From Bacteroidales bacterium (GTDB lineage: Bacteria > Bacteroidota > Bacteroidia > Bacteroidales > Marinilabiliaceae): a stretch of DNA of 64,000 nucleotides. The stretch's first letter is position 1. Every line of letters starts with the position of its first letter. The DNA lies in contig JAKSLH010000010.1 of NCBI GenBank assembly GCA_024401335.1, positions 1-64,000 on the forward strand, written 5' to 3'. The notes beneath the pieces were generated by a model. The model made no database searches and was not told where the DNA came from. It saw only the letters and a list, made by a program, of their open reading frames with translations. Of the stretch, positions 7,930 through 16,532 are shown in pieces. The translations under genes were made by a program, and so were the position numbers.

Positions 7930-8809
7930 TATTATCTCTGCGTGCTGTCTATATATGCTCACAAGTTGCGTCGAGAAATTTGACATTGATATCAATGGCC
8001 ATTCCGAACTTTTTGTCATTGATGCCATGGTAACAGACTTCGACAGTGTCCAGACTGTTTATATTCGACGCGAACGAGAATCATTAGATTATTATGATCG
8101 AATAAAATATCCACCAATAGAAAACGCAACAGTACATATTGAGGATAACGACGGATGGAGTGCATATTTTGAAGATGACAGTGAAGAACATGATATGAGT
8201 GAGGGGCATTGTTTTTGGCTCAAAGGTCACAAGTTTGAGTCAGGTCGCACCTATACTATTACAGTACGCGTTGGTGACCGCGAATTCAAGGCCACCGAGA
8301 CGATGGTTCCTCTGCCGGATGTTGACGGACTGAAGTTCTACGCTAAAGACACAAAGGATGGGGAAATATCATACAATCCTATTCTATATTTCAGAGACAA
8401 TCAGCCTAACATTGACAATTACTATCTGTTCACCAAAGGAGGTGATATAGCGTTAAGAAATCTTTCACAATGCCGTTACGTACCAATACAAAGGCTTAGT
8501 GACAAAGGATTTCGTAACGATCTGGATGGAATAGTTTTTGAATTAGGCCTTGGTTCCGAATGGTTCTTAGATACAAACATCCCTTTGGGAGGACACTACT
8601 ACTACTCTATAATGACTATCAGCAAAACAAACTACGATTATTTCGGCGTAATGGCCGACCAGATAAATAGCGACGGAGGCATATACAAACCGACACCAAC
8701 TTCTCCGGTTACCAACTTTAGCGGGGAAGATGTGCAAGGCCAGTTCATTGCTACCTCAGGAATAAGGTTTAACGATTATGTAACAGAAGACAAGGTGGTA
8801 GAAAGATGA
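7916..8809 (+). CDS. DUF4249-type lipoprotein, tandem copy 3 (receptor-coupled)
   Basis: This 297-residue lipoprotein has the lipobox LTSC. Its variable core reads FTKGGDIALRNLSQCRY and FLDTNIPLGGHYYYS. Unlike the other copies its C-terminus has diverged (SGEDVQGQFIATSGIRF), and its stop codon overlaps the ATG of the TonB receptor gene. This is probably the ancestral copy: DUF4249 genes normally sit directly beside the receptor. It is probably an outer-membrane lipoprotein presented with the receptor; the ligand is unknown. Confidence 0.78.
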   Translation: MKLISIISACCLYMLTSCVEKFDIDINGHSELFVIDAMVTDFDSVQTVYIRRERESLDYYDRIKYPPIENATVHIEDNDGWSAYFEDDSEEHDMSEGHCFWLKGHKFESGRTYTITVRVGDREFKATETMVPLPDVDGLKFYAKDTKDGEISYNPILYFRDNQPNIDNYYLFTKGGDIALRNLSQCRYVPIQRLSDKGFRNDLDGIVFELGLGSEWFLDTNIPLGGHYYYSIMTISKTNYDYFGVMADQINSDGGIYKPTPTSPVTNFSGEDVQGQFIATSGIRFNDYVTEDKVVER

Positions 8810-11031
8810 TGAAATATATAACAATACTAATAGGCATAAGCATTTGTCTTTTATCTGAGGCACAGAGTGTTTTCGGATATGTAAAAGAGAAAGCCACAGG
8901 CGAATCGGTGCCAAGCGCTGTTATTATCGATGGCAAAAACTACGCTTTCTCAAATAGCTATGGATATTATTCTATAGTTGCGACATCTGATTCTATCAGT
9001 GTAAGCGCATACGGCTATGCCACAGTAAAGAAAGCTGTCAAGGATGCCAAAGATGGACGAATGGACATACTGTTAACACCATTACACACCGACATTGCCG
9101 AAGTAACAGTCAGATCAAAGAGTCTGTTTCAAACAGAACTCAACATGCCACGTATGAGCCGACATTCGGTGACGGCAGCCGACATCAAGGAAAATGTTGC
9201 GATATTCGGCGAAGCCGATGCCCTGAAGACACTGCAGAACCTGCCTGGCGTAGCTTCGGCTGCCGACGGAAGTGTTAATCTGTCGGTCAGGGGCAGTTCA
9301 CATGACCAGAACATGATTCTCATCGACGAAGCCACTGTTTACAATCCATCTCATGCTCTCGGTCTTTTCTCTGGATTCAATCCAGACGCAATATCTACCG
9401 TCGAATTCTACAAGAGCGGATATTCGCCTAAATATGGAGGGAAACTTGCTGCCGTAGTAGATATCCACATGAAAGAGGGCAGCAACCAACAGCTACAAAT
9501 GGATGGCGGCATAGGCAACGTAGTCTCAAGACTCGTGCTGGAGACTCCTATAGTAAAGAACGTAGGCTCGCTCATGATAGCAGGCAGATATGGCGATGGA
9601 ACATTGGTTAACACTATAGCCCATCTGGGCAAGACACCAGATATAGTCAAGTTCTACGACTTGTGTGCCAAGACCAACTGGAACATCTCATCAAGAGACC
9701 GCATCTACGCTTCGGGCTACGCAAGCCACGATAAATTCAAGTGCACTATTCTGTTGCAAGACAACAACCAAGAATGGGGCAACCAGACAGCCACCCTACG
9801 ATGGAACCACATCTATAGCGACAGATTGTTTTCGAACTTTACAGCCACTGCATCGAGCTATGAGTATATGCAACAGCAAGAGAAAGACGTAAGAGACTTC
9901 GAATGGAAGGCAGGTCAGTCGGAAATCACGCTCAAACTCGATTTCGACCACTACCTGAACAATGTGCATCTGTCGTATGGAGCCAATGCAGAAAAACACC
10001 GATACAATCCTGGCGAGATTGACCCGCTAAATGACAGGTCGGCGATGCTACCTCATCATCTCACCCACAAGAGCATGGCACTCGGAGCTATCTACCTAAA
10101 TAGCGAGATAAAATTCACGGATAACCTTAACGCAAGTATAGGCGCACGTGCAACAGCAGCATCGAACTCAAAGAAATACTACAGGATAGAGCCTCGCATT
10201 GCAATGTCATACTCGCTTAGCGACCACTCAGCGCTCAAAGCTTCATACGTCCGCACAGCACAATTTGACCACATGTTGACCAACTCTGCCTTGAGTATGC
10301 CTACCGACATCTGGATGCCTATAAGCAAAATTGTAGCACCTCAGACAGCCAACACATTCTCTGCAGGCATACATAGCGCATTGGCAAATGGCGCGTGGGA
10401 ACTCTTTTGCGAAGGTTATTTCAAGAACATGCAAAAAACCATTGACTATCGAGACAATGCTAACCTCCTCATGAACGAGGACGTAGACCTTGAAGTTAAA
10501 GAGGGAGAAGGCAGAGCGTATGGTATAGAAACCATGGCCAAATATGAGAAAAGAACCTTTAAAACACAAATCAGCTACACCATTTCGTTATCTGAACGCA
10601 GAGCGGATGAGATAAACGAAGGAAGATGGTATTATGCTGTATATGACCAAAGGCACAACCTATCTGCCACTACGACATTTCGCGGCAAGAGAAATGAATT
10701 CTCCTTCGTCTTCAAGTACCACACAGGCGGACGAGCAACCATACCTTATACAACATTCTCGTATTATGGTACAACACTCGCCCAATACACCGAGAGAAAC
10801 GGATATGTGATGCCAGTATTCCACCGACTCGACTTCTCGTGGCGTCACAATTTCGAAACGCACGGTCGTTACCGTTCATACATGGTGTTCTCGCTATATA
10901 ACTGCTACGGACGCAAGAACGCATATTCGGTATTTATAAACGGTAACGAGTTTAGTATGTCGGTGGCAGAAGGATACATGCTTTATCTCTATCAGTGGAT
11001 GCCATCAATCACATATTGCTTCAGCTTTTAG
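8806..11031 (+). CDS. TonB-dependent outer-membrane receptor with carboxypeptidase-like N-terminal domain
   Basis: The protein has 741 residues. Order: signal peptide (to about residue 19), a carboxypeptidase-regulatory-like domain (about 20-100; VFGYVKEKATGESVP), a plug domain (about 115-225; LKTLQNLPGVASAADG, VSVRG-like LSVRGSSHDQNMILID, YSPKYGGKLAAVVDI) and a beta-barrel ending in the aromatic C-terminus ITYCFSF. Such receptors import a ligand through the outer membrane using TonB energy. The ATG overlaps the stop of lipoprotein copy 3. No SusD-like partner is present, which sets the locus apart from a glycan-utilisation SusCD pair. Substrate not predictable. Confidence 0.88.
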   Translation: MMKYITILIGISICLLSEAQSVFGYVKEKATGESVPSAVIIDGKNYAFSNSYGYYSIVATSDSISVSAYGYATVKKAVKDAKDGRMDILLTPLHTDIAEVTVRSKSLFQTELNMPRMSRHSVTAADIKENVAIFGEADALKTLQNLPGVASAADGSVNLSVRGSSHDQNMILIDEATVYNPSHALGLFSGFNPDAISTVEFYKSGYSPKYGGKLAAVVDIHMKEGSNQQLQMDGGIGNVVSRLVLETPIVKNVGSLMIAGRYGDGTLVNTIAHLGKTPDIVKFYDLCAKTNWNISSRDRIYASGYASHDKFKCTILLQDNNQEWGNQTATLRWNHIYSDRLFSNFTATASSYEYMQQQEKDVRDFEWKAGQSEITLKLDFDHYLNNVHLSYGANAEKHRYNPGEIDPLNDRSAMLPHHLTHKSMALGAIYLNSEIKFTDNLNASIGARATAASNSKKYYRIEPRIAMSYSLSDHSALKASYVRTAQFDHMLTNSALSMPTDIWMPISKIVAPQTANTFSAGIHSALANGAWELFCEGYFKNMQKTIDYRDNANLLMNEDVDLEVKEGEGRAYGIETMAKYEKRTFKTQISYTISLSERRADEINEGRWYYAVYDQRHNLSATTTFRGKRNEFSFVFKYHTGGRATIPYTTFSYYGTTLAQYTERNGYVMPVFHRLDFSWRHNFETHGRYRSYMVFSLYNCYGRKNAYSVFINGNEFSMSVAEGYMLYLYQWMPSITYCFSF

Positions 11032-11138
11032 CACACCACATCTCACGTGATAATTTCAAGGCGTTGCATATTTCTTGCAATTACTATACAGATTATAATA
11101 CGTAAGTGGCAGATGGCAGCGGAATTGAAAAGAATAGA

Positions 11139-11146
11139 TATATTTG
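11139..11146 (+). promoter_or_regulatory. -7 element of the DUF4369-TlpA gene
   Basis: TATATTTG matches TAnnTTTG exactly, 22 nt upstream of the ATG at 11169. No -33 TTG was seen at the usual distance. Confidence 0.5.
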
Positions 11147-11168
11147 TATTAACCAAAACAATTGAACT

Positions 11169-12299
11169 ATGAAACACTTTGCAATTCTAATTCTTGCGAT
11201 GGCAATACCGTCAGTGGGCTCCGCTCAAGGAGTATTCAAAATGAAAGGTACCTTAGAGGGTGTAAAAAACGACTCGCTAGTAGTCGAATACAGGCAATAC
11301 GAGCCAGTAGACTCGTTGTACAGCAAAACGATAGCCGTCAGAAACGGCAAATTCAAATACAAGGCGAAAACACAATTCGCATGTCTGGCATTTATGCACC
11401 TCAAGTCGAAGCATGGCAAGGGCTTAACTTTCTATGTCGTTCCGGGCGAAGAGGCTATTTTCAGCGGCAAACTAAATGACAAGGAAGCGCACTGGGATGG
11501 CACAGCATTCTTTAAACAATACCAAAGACTTGAGGACCAGTTGAATTCGATCAGAAAGGAATATGAAGAAATCAGGAAGGAGAAAAGAGAAGCATTGGAA
11601 GCCGGTGTAGATGAGGCTACAGTGGACAGCATAACGGAATCGAAGAGTTTTGTTGTGGCCGACAAATGGATGAATATACTGCTGAATCGTATCGAAGAGC
11701 ATCCGGATGAAGATGCGTCAGCCACGGACCTGTTTGTACTAGGAATAAACTACGACCTCGACACGATAGTGGCCAAATTCACTCCAGAAGTGAGAAACGG
11801 CAGAATGAGAGTTGTCATTGACAAGGAATTGGCAATCACGAAGAAGCTCAAAACACAAATGGCTGCACACAAAGCAGTTGGCAACGACACTGTAGCACTA
11901 GGCGACCTGGCACCAGAACTTAACCTCATGAATCCACAGGGCGACACATTGAAACTCGAATCGCTAAGAGGCAAATATGTCATACTCGACTTCTGGGGCT
12001 CGTGGTGCACGTGGTGCATCAAGGGATTTCCGAAGCTGAAAGAGTATTACGCAGCTCACAGAGACCGCATAGAGATAGTAGGTGTCGACTGCAACGACAC
12101 GAAAGAGAAATGGGAGGCAGCCATCGAAACACATAAGATACCATGGCTCAACGTCAGAAGCGAAGATGCGACGACCGAGGTCAGATATAAAGTTGAGGGA
12201 TTCCCTTTTAAGGTCGTCATATCTCCCAAAGGAGAGATACTCAAATCGTTTCTCGGCAACGACGATGACTTCTTCAACTACATGGATGAACTGCTCTGA
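11169..12299 (+). CDS. TlpA-like thioredoxin with N-terminal DUF4369 domain
   Basis: This 376-residue protein starts with a signal peptide ending at GSAQ (residue 20). Residues about 21-120 resemble the beta-rich DUF4369 domain, followed by a charged helical segment (about 120-240) and a TlpA/AhpC-TSA thioredoxin domain (about 245-376). The active site FWGSWCTWC has Cys280 and Cys283, so the redox pair is present with an unusual Thr-Trp between the cysteines. Such proteins are common in Bacteroidetes and probably reduce or isomerise envelope disulfides. It is a single gene with its own -7 element. Confidence 0.85.
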   Translation: MKHFAILILAMAIPSVGSAQGVFKMKGTLEGVKNDSLVVEYRQYEPVDSLYSKTIAVRNGKFKYKAKTQFACLAFMHLKSKHGKGLTFYVVPGEEAIFSGKLNDKEAHWDGTAFFKQYQRLEDQLNSIRKEYEEIRKEKREALEAGVDEATVDSITESKSFVVADKWMNILLNRIEEHPDEDASATDLFVLGINYDLDTIVAKFTPEVRNGRMRVVIDKELAITKKLKTQMAAHKAVGNDTVALGDLAPELNLMNPQGDTLKLESLRGKYVILDFWGSWCTWCIKGFPKLKEYYAAHRDRIEIVGVDCNDTKEKWEAAIETHKIPWLNVRSEDATTEVRYKVEGFPFKVVISPKGEILKSFLGNDDDFFNYMDELL

Positions 12300-12366
12300 A
12301 AGCGCCACTTTCGAATGCCATGACATCATTTAATGGTGATTGTCGGGACTCATCATATATTTTTTC

Positions 12367-12374
12367 TATCTTTG
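12367..12374 (+). promoter_or_regulatory. -7 element of the FAD oxidoreductase-recQ unit
   Basis: TATCTTTG matches TAnnTTTG, 33 nt upstream of the ATG at 12408. A TTG at 12340-12342 is 24 nt upstream, slightly longer than the usual spacing. Confidence 0.5.
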
Positions 12375-12407
12375 CGGTATTATCACACAATCATAGAGCA
12401 ATAGAAG

Positions 12408-13970
12408 ATGTATCAGGAAGTTCAGTTGCGACTAACACCAGAACAGGCTGCCAATGATGACGCAGTAAGAGACGAAATAGCCAAAGAGCTTGGCATCAAC
12501 CCTGCAGACATCACAGCTATGCGCCTTCAGCGACGTTCGATAGACGCGCGTAAGCGTCAGATACTGATACTAGAACAGCATGGTGTATGGATAGGCGAAG
12601 AGCCTGCACCAGAGCAGCTACACCTGCCTGGCTATAAGGATGTGAAGGACAGCAAGAGCGTAGTGGTGGTAGGTGCAGGACCTGGCGGCCTATATGCAGC
12701 TTTGCGACTTATAGAGCTAGGGGTGAGGCCAATAGTCATCGAGCGTGGCAAGGATGTGAGCACGCGTAAGATAGACCTTGCACAACTAAACCGTACACAC
12801 ACCGTTGATCCGGAAAGTAACTACTCGTTTGGTGAAGGCGGCGCAGGCACATTCTCGGACGGCAAGCTCTTCACTCGTAGCACGAAACGTGGCGATATAA
12901 GAAAGATTCTCGAGGTTTTCGTTCATCATGGCGCTAACCCAAACATCCTCATCGACGCCCATCCTCATATCGGAACAGACAAACTGCCTTACGTCATCAA
13001 GGCTATGCGCGAGACAATCATCGCTAATGGTGGCGAGGTGCGCTTCGAGACTAAGATGACCGACCTGATCATAAGAGATAATGCCGCACGTGGTGTTGTC
13101 CTGGCCGACGGCACGACGATCGAAGCTGAAGCTGTCATATTGGCTACTGGCCATTCGGCTCGCGACGTATACGAGATGCTCAACAAACGTAGCATAGAGC
13201 TCGAAGCAAAGACATGGGCCATGGGAGTGCGCGTGGAACATCCGCAAGACCTCATAGATGAGATACAATATCACTCGCCAGAGGGACGAGGCGACTATCT
13301 GCCAGCGGCGACATATAGCCTATCGACCCAGGTGGAAGGACGAGGTGTATATTCATTCTGCATGTGCCCTGGCGGATTTATCGTGCCTGCAATGACGGGA
13401 CCTAACCAGATGGTTGTCAACGGCATGTCGCCTTCAATGCGTAACTCGCCATTCGCCAACTCGGGCATTGTAGTAGAAGTAAGACCAGAGGATATAGGAG
13501 AGTTCCAGAACGATGGTGTGCTAGGCGGAATGCACTACCAGCAGGAGCTCGAGCGACTTGCATTCATCAATGGTGGACTGGGCATCACTGCTCCTGCACA
13601 GGCTTTGGCTGACTTTGTCAAGGGCCGCCTCTCTAGCGATCTCCCTGAGACATCCTACATACCTGGCGTGATATCATCACCTATGCATTTCTGGCTCCCA
13701 GAGAATATCGGCGAGAGACTGCGCAAAGGTTTTGACACTTTCGGAAAACAGGCCTACGGCTTCGTGACAAATGAAGCTATGGTGATTGGCGTGGAGAGCC
13801 GCACTTCATCTCCTGTTCGCATTCCTCGCAACACAGAAACTATGCAACATACCCAAATCGCTGGCCTCTACCCTTGTGGCGAAGGTGCTGGATATGCGGG
13901 TGGCATCGTATCATCGGCTGTCGATGGTGAATTGTGTGCAGAAAAAGCAGTTGAATATATAGGCAAATAA
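12408..13970 (+). CDS. NAD(P)/FAD-dependent oxidoreductase (COG2509-like)
   Basis: This 520-residue cytoplasmic flavoprotein has the dinucleotide-binding motif VVVVGAGPGGLYAALRL at residues 85-101, an acidic end of the second strand (VIERGKD), and a second nucleotide-contact motif ending in LATGHSARDVYEM. The C-terminus carries the typical FAD-family closure GLYPCGEGAGYAGGI. The first 80 residues form a separate small domain, as in the widespread uncharacterised FAD-dependent dehydrogenase group. The substrate is unknown. recQ follows after 6 nt, so the two form an operon, although no functional link is known. Confidence 0.82.
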   Translation: MYQEVQLRLTPEQAANDDAVRDEIAKELGINPADITAMRLQRRSIDARKRQILILEQHGVWIGEEPAPEQLHLPGYKDVKDSKSVVVVGAGPGGLYAALRLIELGVRPIVIERGKDVSTRKIDLAQLNRTHTVDPESNYSFGEGGAGTFSDGKLFTRSTKRGDIRKILEVFVHHGANPNILIDAHPHIGTDKLPYVIKAMRETIIANGGEVRFETKMTDLIIRDNAARGVVLADGTTIEAEAVILATGHSARDVYEMLNKRSIELEAKTWAMGVRVEHPQDLIDEIQYHSPEGRGDYLPAATYSLSTQVEGRGVYSFCMCPGGFIVPAMTGPNQMVVNGMSPSMRNSPFANSGIVVEVRPEDIGEFQNDGVLGGMHYQQELERLAFINGGLGITAPAQALADFVKGRLSSDLPETSYIPGVISSPMHFWLPENIGERLRKGFDTFGKQAYGFVTNEAMVIGVESRTSSPVRIPRNTETMQHTQIAGLYPCGEGAGYAGGIVSSAVDGELCAEKAVEYIGK

Positions 13971-13976
13971 TCCATC

Positions 13977-15839
13977 TTGTCGAAATATCACGACATACTT
14001 AAGCAATACTGGGGCTATGACGATTTCCGTCCGCTTCAGCTGGATATCATAGAATCTATTGGTAATGGGCATGACACGCTTGGCCTGATGCCAACAGGTG
14101 GCGGCAAGTCGATAACTTTTCAGGTTCCTGCCCTCACTATGGATGGGGTGTGTCTTGTCATCACTCCTCTGATTGCCTTGATGAAAGATCAGGTGCAGAA
14201 TCTGCGCGACAGGGGCATACAGGCTAAGGCTATATTCTCGGGTTTGACTAACGATGAAATAACTGTAGCTCTTGACAACTGTATCCTTGGCGGATGCAAG
14301 TTCCTCTATGTCTCGCCTGAACGATTGTCTAGTGAGACCTTCAACATCAAACTCAAGCAGATGAAGGTCAGCATGATTGTCGTAGATGAGGCCCACTGCA
14401 TCTCACAATGGGGATTCGACTTCAGACCATCATATAAAAGAATTAGCGAGGTCCGTGCCATGAAGCCTGACGCTCCTGTACTTGCTCTCACTGCAACAGC
14501 GACGGAAGAAGTGGTAAAAGACATAATGGAGTCGCTAGCATTTCGCAAGAAGAAAGTATTCACCAAAAGCTTCAAGCGCGACAACATAGCATATATGGTG
14601 CGTCACACTGAGGATAAAGAGGCTGACATGCTTAAGATCCTCAACAGGATACAGGGCACTGGCATCGTATATGTTCGCAGCCGCAAAAAGACTTGGGAGA
14701 CGGCTCGTTTCCTGAATTCCAAAGGCATCCCTACAGCTTTCTATCACGCTGGCATGACCAATAAGGAGAAGGACCAGGTGCAACGTGACTGGCAGGCTGG
14801 TATCGCTCGAGTGATTGTTTGCACTAACGCTTTTGGAATGGGTATTGACAAGCCTGACGTGAGGACGGTGATTCACCTTGATGCACCGGAATCGATAGAG
14901 GCTTATTTCCAGGAGGCGGGAAGAGCGGGACGTGACGGCTATGTCGCCTATGCGGTCATGCTATGGTCGGGATATGACGCCGCGAAACTACGAAGGGCAA
15001 CAACCAACAAATATCCGGAACCTGATGAAATTAAGGCTATATACAACTCATTATGCAACAGTGAGACTATTGCCCTCGGATCGGGCTGCGGACATGTTTG
15101 CGAGTTCGACATCGAGGCGTTCTGCAACACGTATAAGTATTGGGGCATGACGGTTCATAGCTCGCTTGCCATTCTGACCAACGCTGGATACATCGACTAT
15201 CAGGAGGAGATTGACTTGCAGAGCCGCGTGATTTTCATCGTTGAACGTGGTGAACTATACAACATACAGATGGCTCACCCTGACCTCGATGTTGTGATCA
15301 AGGCGCTGTTGCGACTCTACACTGGTCTATTTACTGAATATGCTATAATCAACGAGGACACGGTTGCTCGTATGTGTCAGCTCGACAGACAAGAGGTTTA
15401 CAATCGTCTCAAGGCTCTTGCTCGCTTGAAGGTTATCATATATAATCCGCAGAAACATACGTCATTGGTCATTTGGACTCGCGAACGAGTACATGAAGAC
15501 GAGATGGTCTTCCCACATAGCGTATATAGAGATCGGAAGGCCGACACCGAACGACGCATAACGGCCATGATTGACTACTGCGAGAGAAACGACACTTGCC
15601 GTAGCCAGCTGCTGCTTGAGTATTTTGGCGAAAGCGGGTCGCAACCTTGCGGACACTGCGACATCTGCAACGCACGTAAGCGTGAGGGTTCGTTCGACTC
15701 AAAGCGACTGATGGAGATTGAAAACAACATAAAAGAAAATGGCCTCCTATCGGAACTACCCGAGGACGCCATTGTATATCTTATGGACCGTGGTATCATA
15801 ACGTCTGATGACGGTATTGAATACAAACGGCTCAGATGA
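13977..15839 (+). CDS. recQ: ATP-dependent DNA helicase RecQ
   Basis: The protein has 620 residues from a TTG start, chosen because it gives the typical N-terminus MSKYHDILKQYWGYDDFRPLQ. It has the Walker A motif MPTGGGKS (residues 38-45), the RecQ form of motif II with its continuation VVDEAHCISQWGFDF, and motif VI QEAGRAGRDG. The cysteine cluster near the C-terminus (CRSQLLLEYFG ... CGHCDIC) is the RecQ zinc-binding domain. The tail is short and an HRDC domain is not apparent. RecQ unwinds DNA 3'-5' in recombination and replication-fork repair. Confidence 0.93.
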   Translation: MSKYHDILKQYWGYDDFRPLQLDIIESIGNGHDTLGLMPTGGGKSITFQVPALTMDGVCLVITPLIALMKDQVQNLRDRGIQAKAIFSGLTNDEITVALDNCILGGCKFLYVSPERLSSETFNIKLKQMKVSMIVVDEAHCISQWGFDFRPSYKRISEVRAMKPDAPVLALTATATEEVVKDIMESLAFRKKKVFTKSFKRDNIAYMVRHTEDKEADMLKILNRIQGTGIVYVRSRKKTWETARFLNSKGIPTAFYHAGMTNKEKDQVQRDWQAGIARVIVCTNAFGMGIDKPDVRTVIHLDAPESIEAYFQEAGRAGRDGYVAYAVMLWSGYDAAKLRRATTNKYPEPDEIKAIYNSLCNSETIALGSGCGHVCEFDIEAFCNTYKYWGMTVHSSLAILTNAGYIDYQEEIDLQSRVIFIVERGELYNIQMAHPDLDVVIKALLRLYTGLFTEYAIINEDTVARMCQLDRQEVYNRLKALARLKVIIYNPQKHTSLVIWTRERVHEDEMVFPHSVYRDRKADTERRITAMIDYCERNDTCRSQLLLEYFGESGSQPCGHCDICNARKREGSFDSKRLMEIENNIKENGLLSELPEDAIVYLMDRGIITSDDGIEYKRLR

Positions 15840-15853
15840 TTTTATCTCTCTTT

Positions 15854-16444
15854 TCAGATCTTTCTGCTCTCTGCCATTGCCTTGTTAAAGCAGTCACGGC
15901 ACAATGGTTCATAACGGTCTGTCTCACCTAAGACTACGAGCTTCTTGCCTCCCGACAAACGATGACTGTGCTGAGCCAAGGCACCACAACGTACACATAT
16001 AGCATGAACCTTAGTGACATCTTCGGCTATAGCCATAAGAAACGGCATAGTTCCAAATGGCTTCCCGGTATAATCCATGTCAAGACCGGCAATAATAACC
16101 CTTACGCCTCTATTGGCTAGCTCCTGACAAACATCGGGCAACTCTTCATCAAAAAACTGGGCTTCGTCGATTGCAACAACATCCGCATTGACAGAGAGAA
16201 GCTTCACCATTAGCGATGTGTCAACAGGCATGGCATCAATGCAGTTGGAATCATGGGAAACGACCTTTATGTCGCTATATCTGACATCAAATTTAGGCTT
16301 GAAAAGGACCACCTTCTGCTTGGCAAATGTCGCTCTACGCAAACGTCGCATGAGTTCCTCGGTTTTACCAGAAAACATCGAACCGCAAATAACCTCTATC
16401 CACCCTTGACGCTTTGCGCCAAGAGACCTACCTTCGACAAACAT
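15854..16444 (-). CDS. tdk: Thymidine kinase
   Basis: The protein has 196 residues from the ATG at 16444. The open frame runs on upstream, but MFVEGRSLGAKRQGWIEVIC is the start that fits the family length, and the upstream extension crosses the promoter palindrome. The P-loop is GSMFSGKT (residues 21-28), the Walker B-like segment is VVAIDEAQFF, and zinc ligands lie in CVRCGALAQHSHR and CRDC. It phosphorylates thymidine to dTMP in pyrimidine salvage. It converges with recQ (14 nt between stops) and is divergent from the gene at 16533. Confidence 0.93.
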   Translation of the reverse strand: MFVEGRSLGAKRQGWIEVICGSMFSGKTEELMRRLRRATFAKQKVVLFKPKFDVRYSDIKVVSHDSNCIDAMPVDTSLMVKLLSVNADVVAIDEAQFFDEELPDVCQELANRGVRVIIAGLDMDYTGKPFGTMPFLMAIAEDVTKVHAICVRCGALAQHSHRLSGGKKLVVLGETDRYEPLCRDCFNKAMAESRKI

Positions 16445-16508
16445 TTTTACTCTTACTCTTAGAATTATTAAATTGTCACAAATTGGTATATAGATATGTT
16501 TTTTTAGA

Positions 16509-16524
16509 TACCTTTGCAAAGGTA
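16509..16524. promoter_or_regulatory. Perfect 16-bp palindrome carrying -7 elements on both strands
   Basis: The sequence TACCTTTGCAAAGGTA reads the same on both strands, and each half-site is a TAnnTTTG -7 element. It lies between tdk (start 16444, minus) and the plus-strand gene at 16533. The plus-strand reading has a TTG at 16483-16485, 23 nt upstream. The two -7 elements abut, so sigma factor occupancy in one direction would probably exclude the other. Confidence 0.55.
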
Positions 16525-16532
16525 CAAATTAA

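Larger units (their letters stand above)
5879..8809 (+). repeat. Three tandem copies of a 1.0-kb DUF4249 unit
   Basis: The units start at 5879, 6893 and 7916 (periods 1014 and 1023 bp). By eye, 6556-7294 and 7579-8317 are an exact 739-bp direct repeat. The first 377 bp of copy 1 differ from copy 2 at two positions only. Differences cluster in the middle of each gene (about codons 124-223), and copy 3 also differs at its 3' end. Both ends are homogenised and the core is not, which suggests unequal crossing-over or gene conversion followed by divergence or selection in the core. Confidence 0.9.

Noticed and set aside
16445-16519. Longer start for thymidine kinase
   Set aside because: It would include the palindromic promoter and 25 residues not found in the family.
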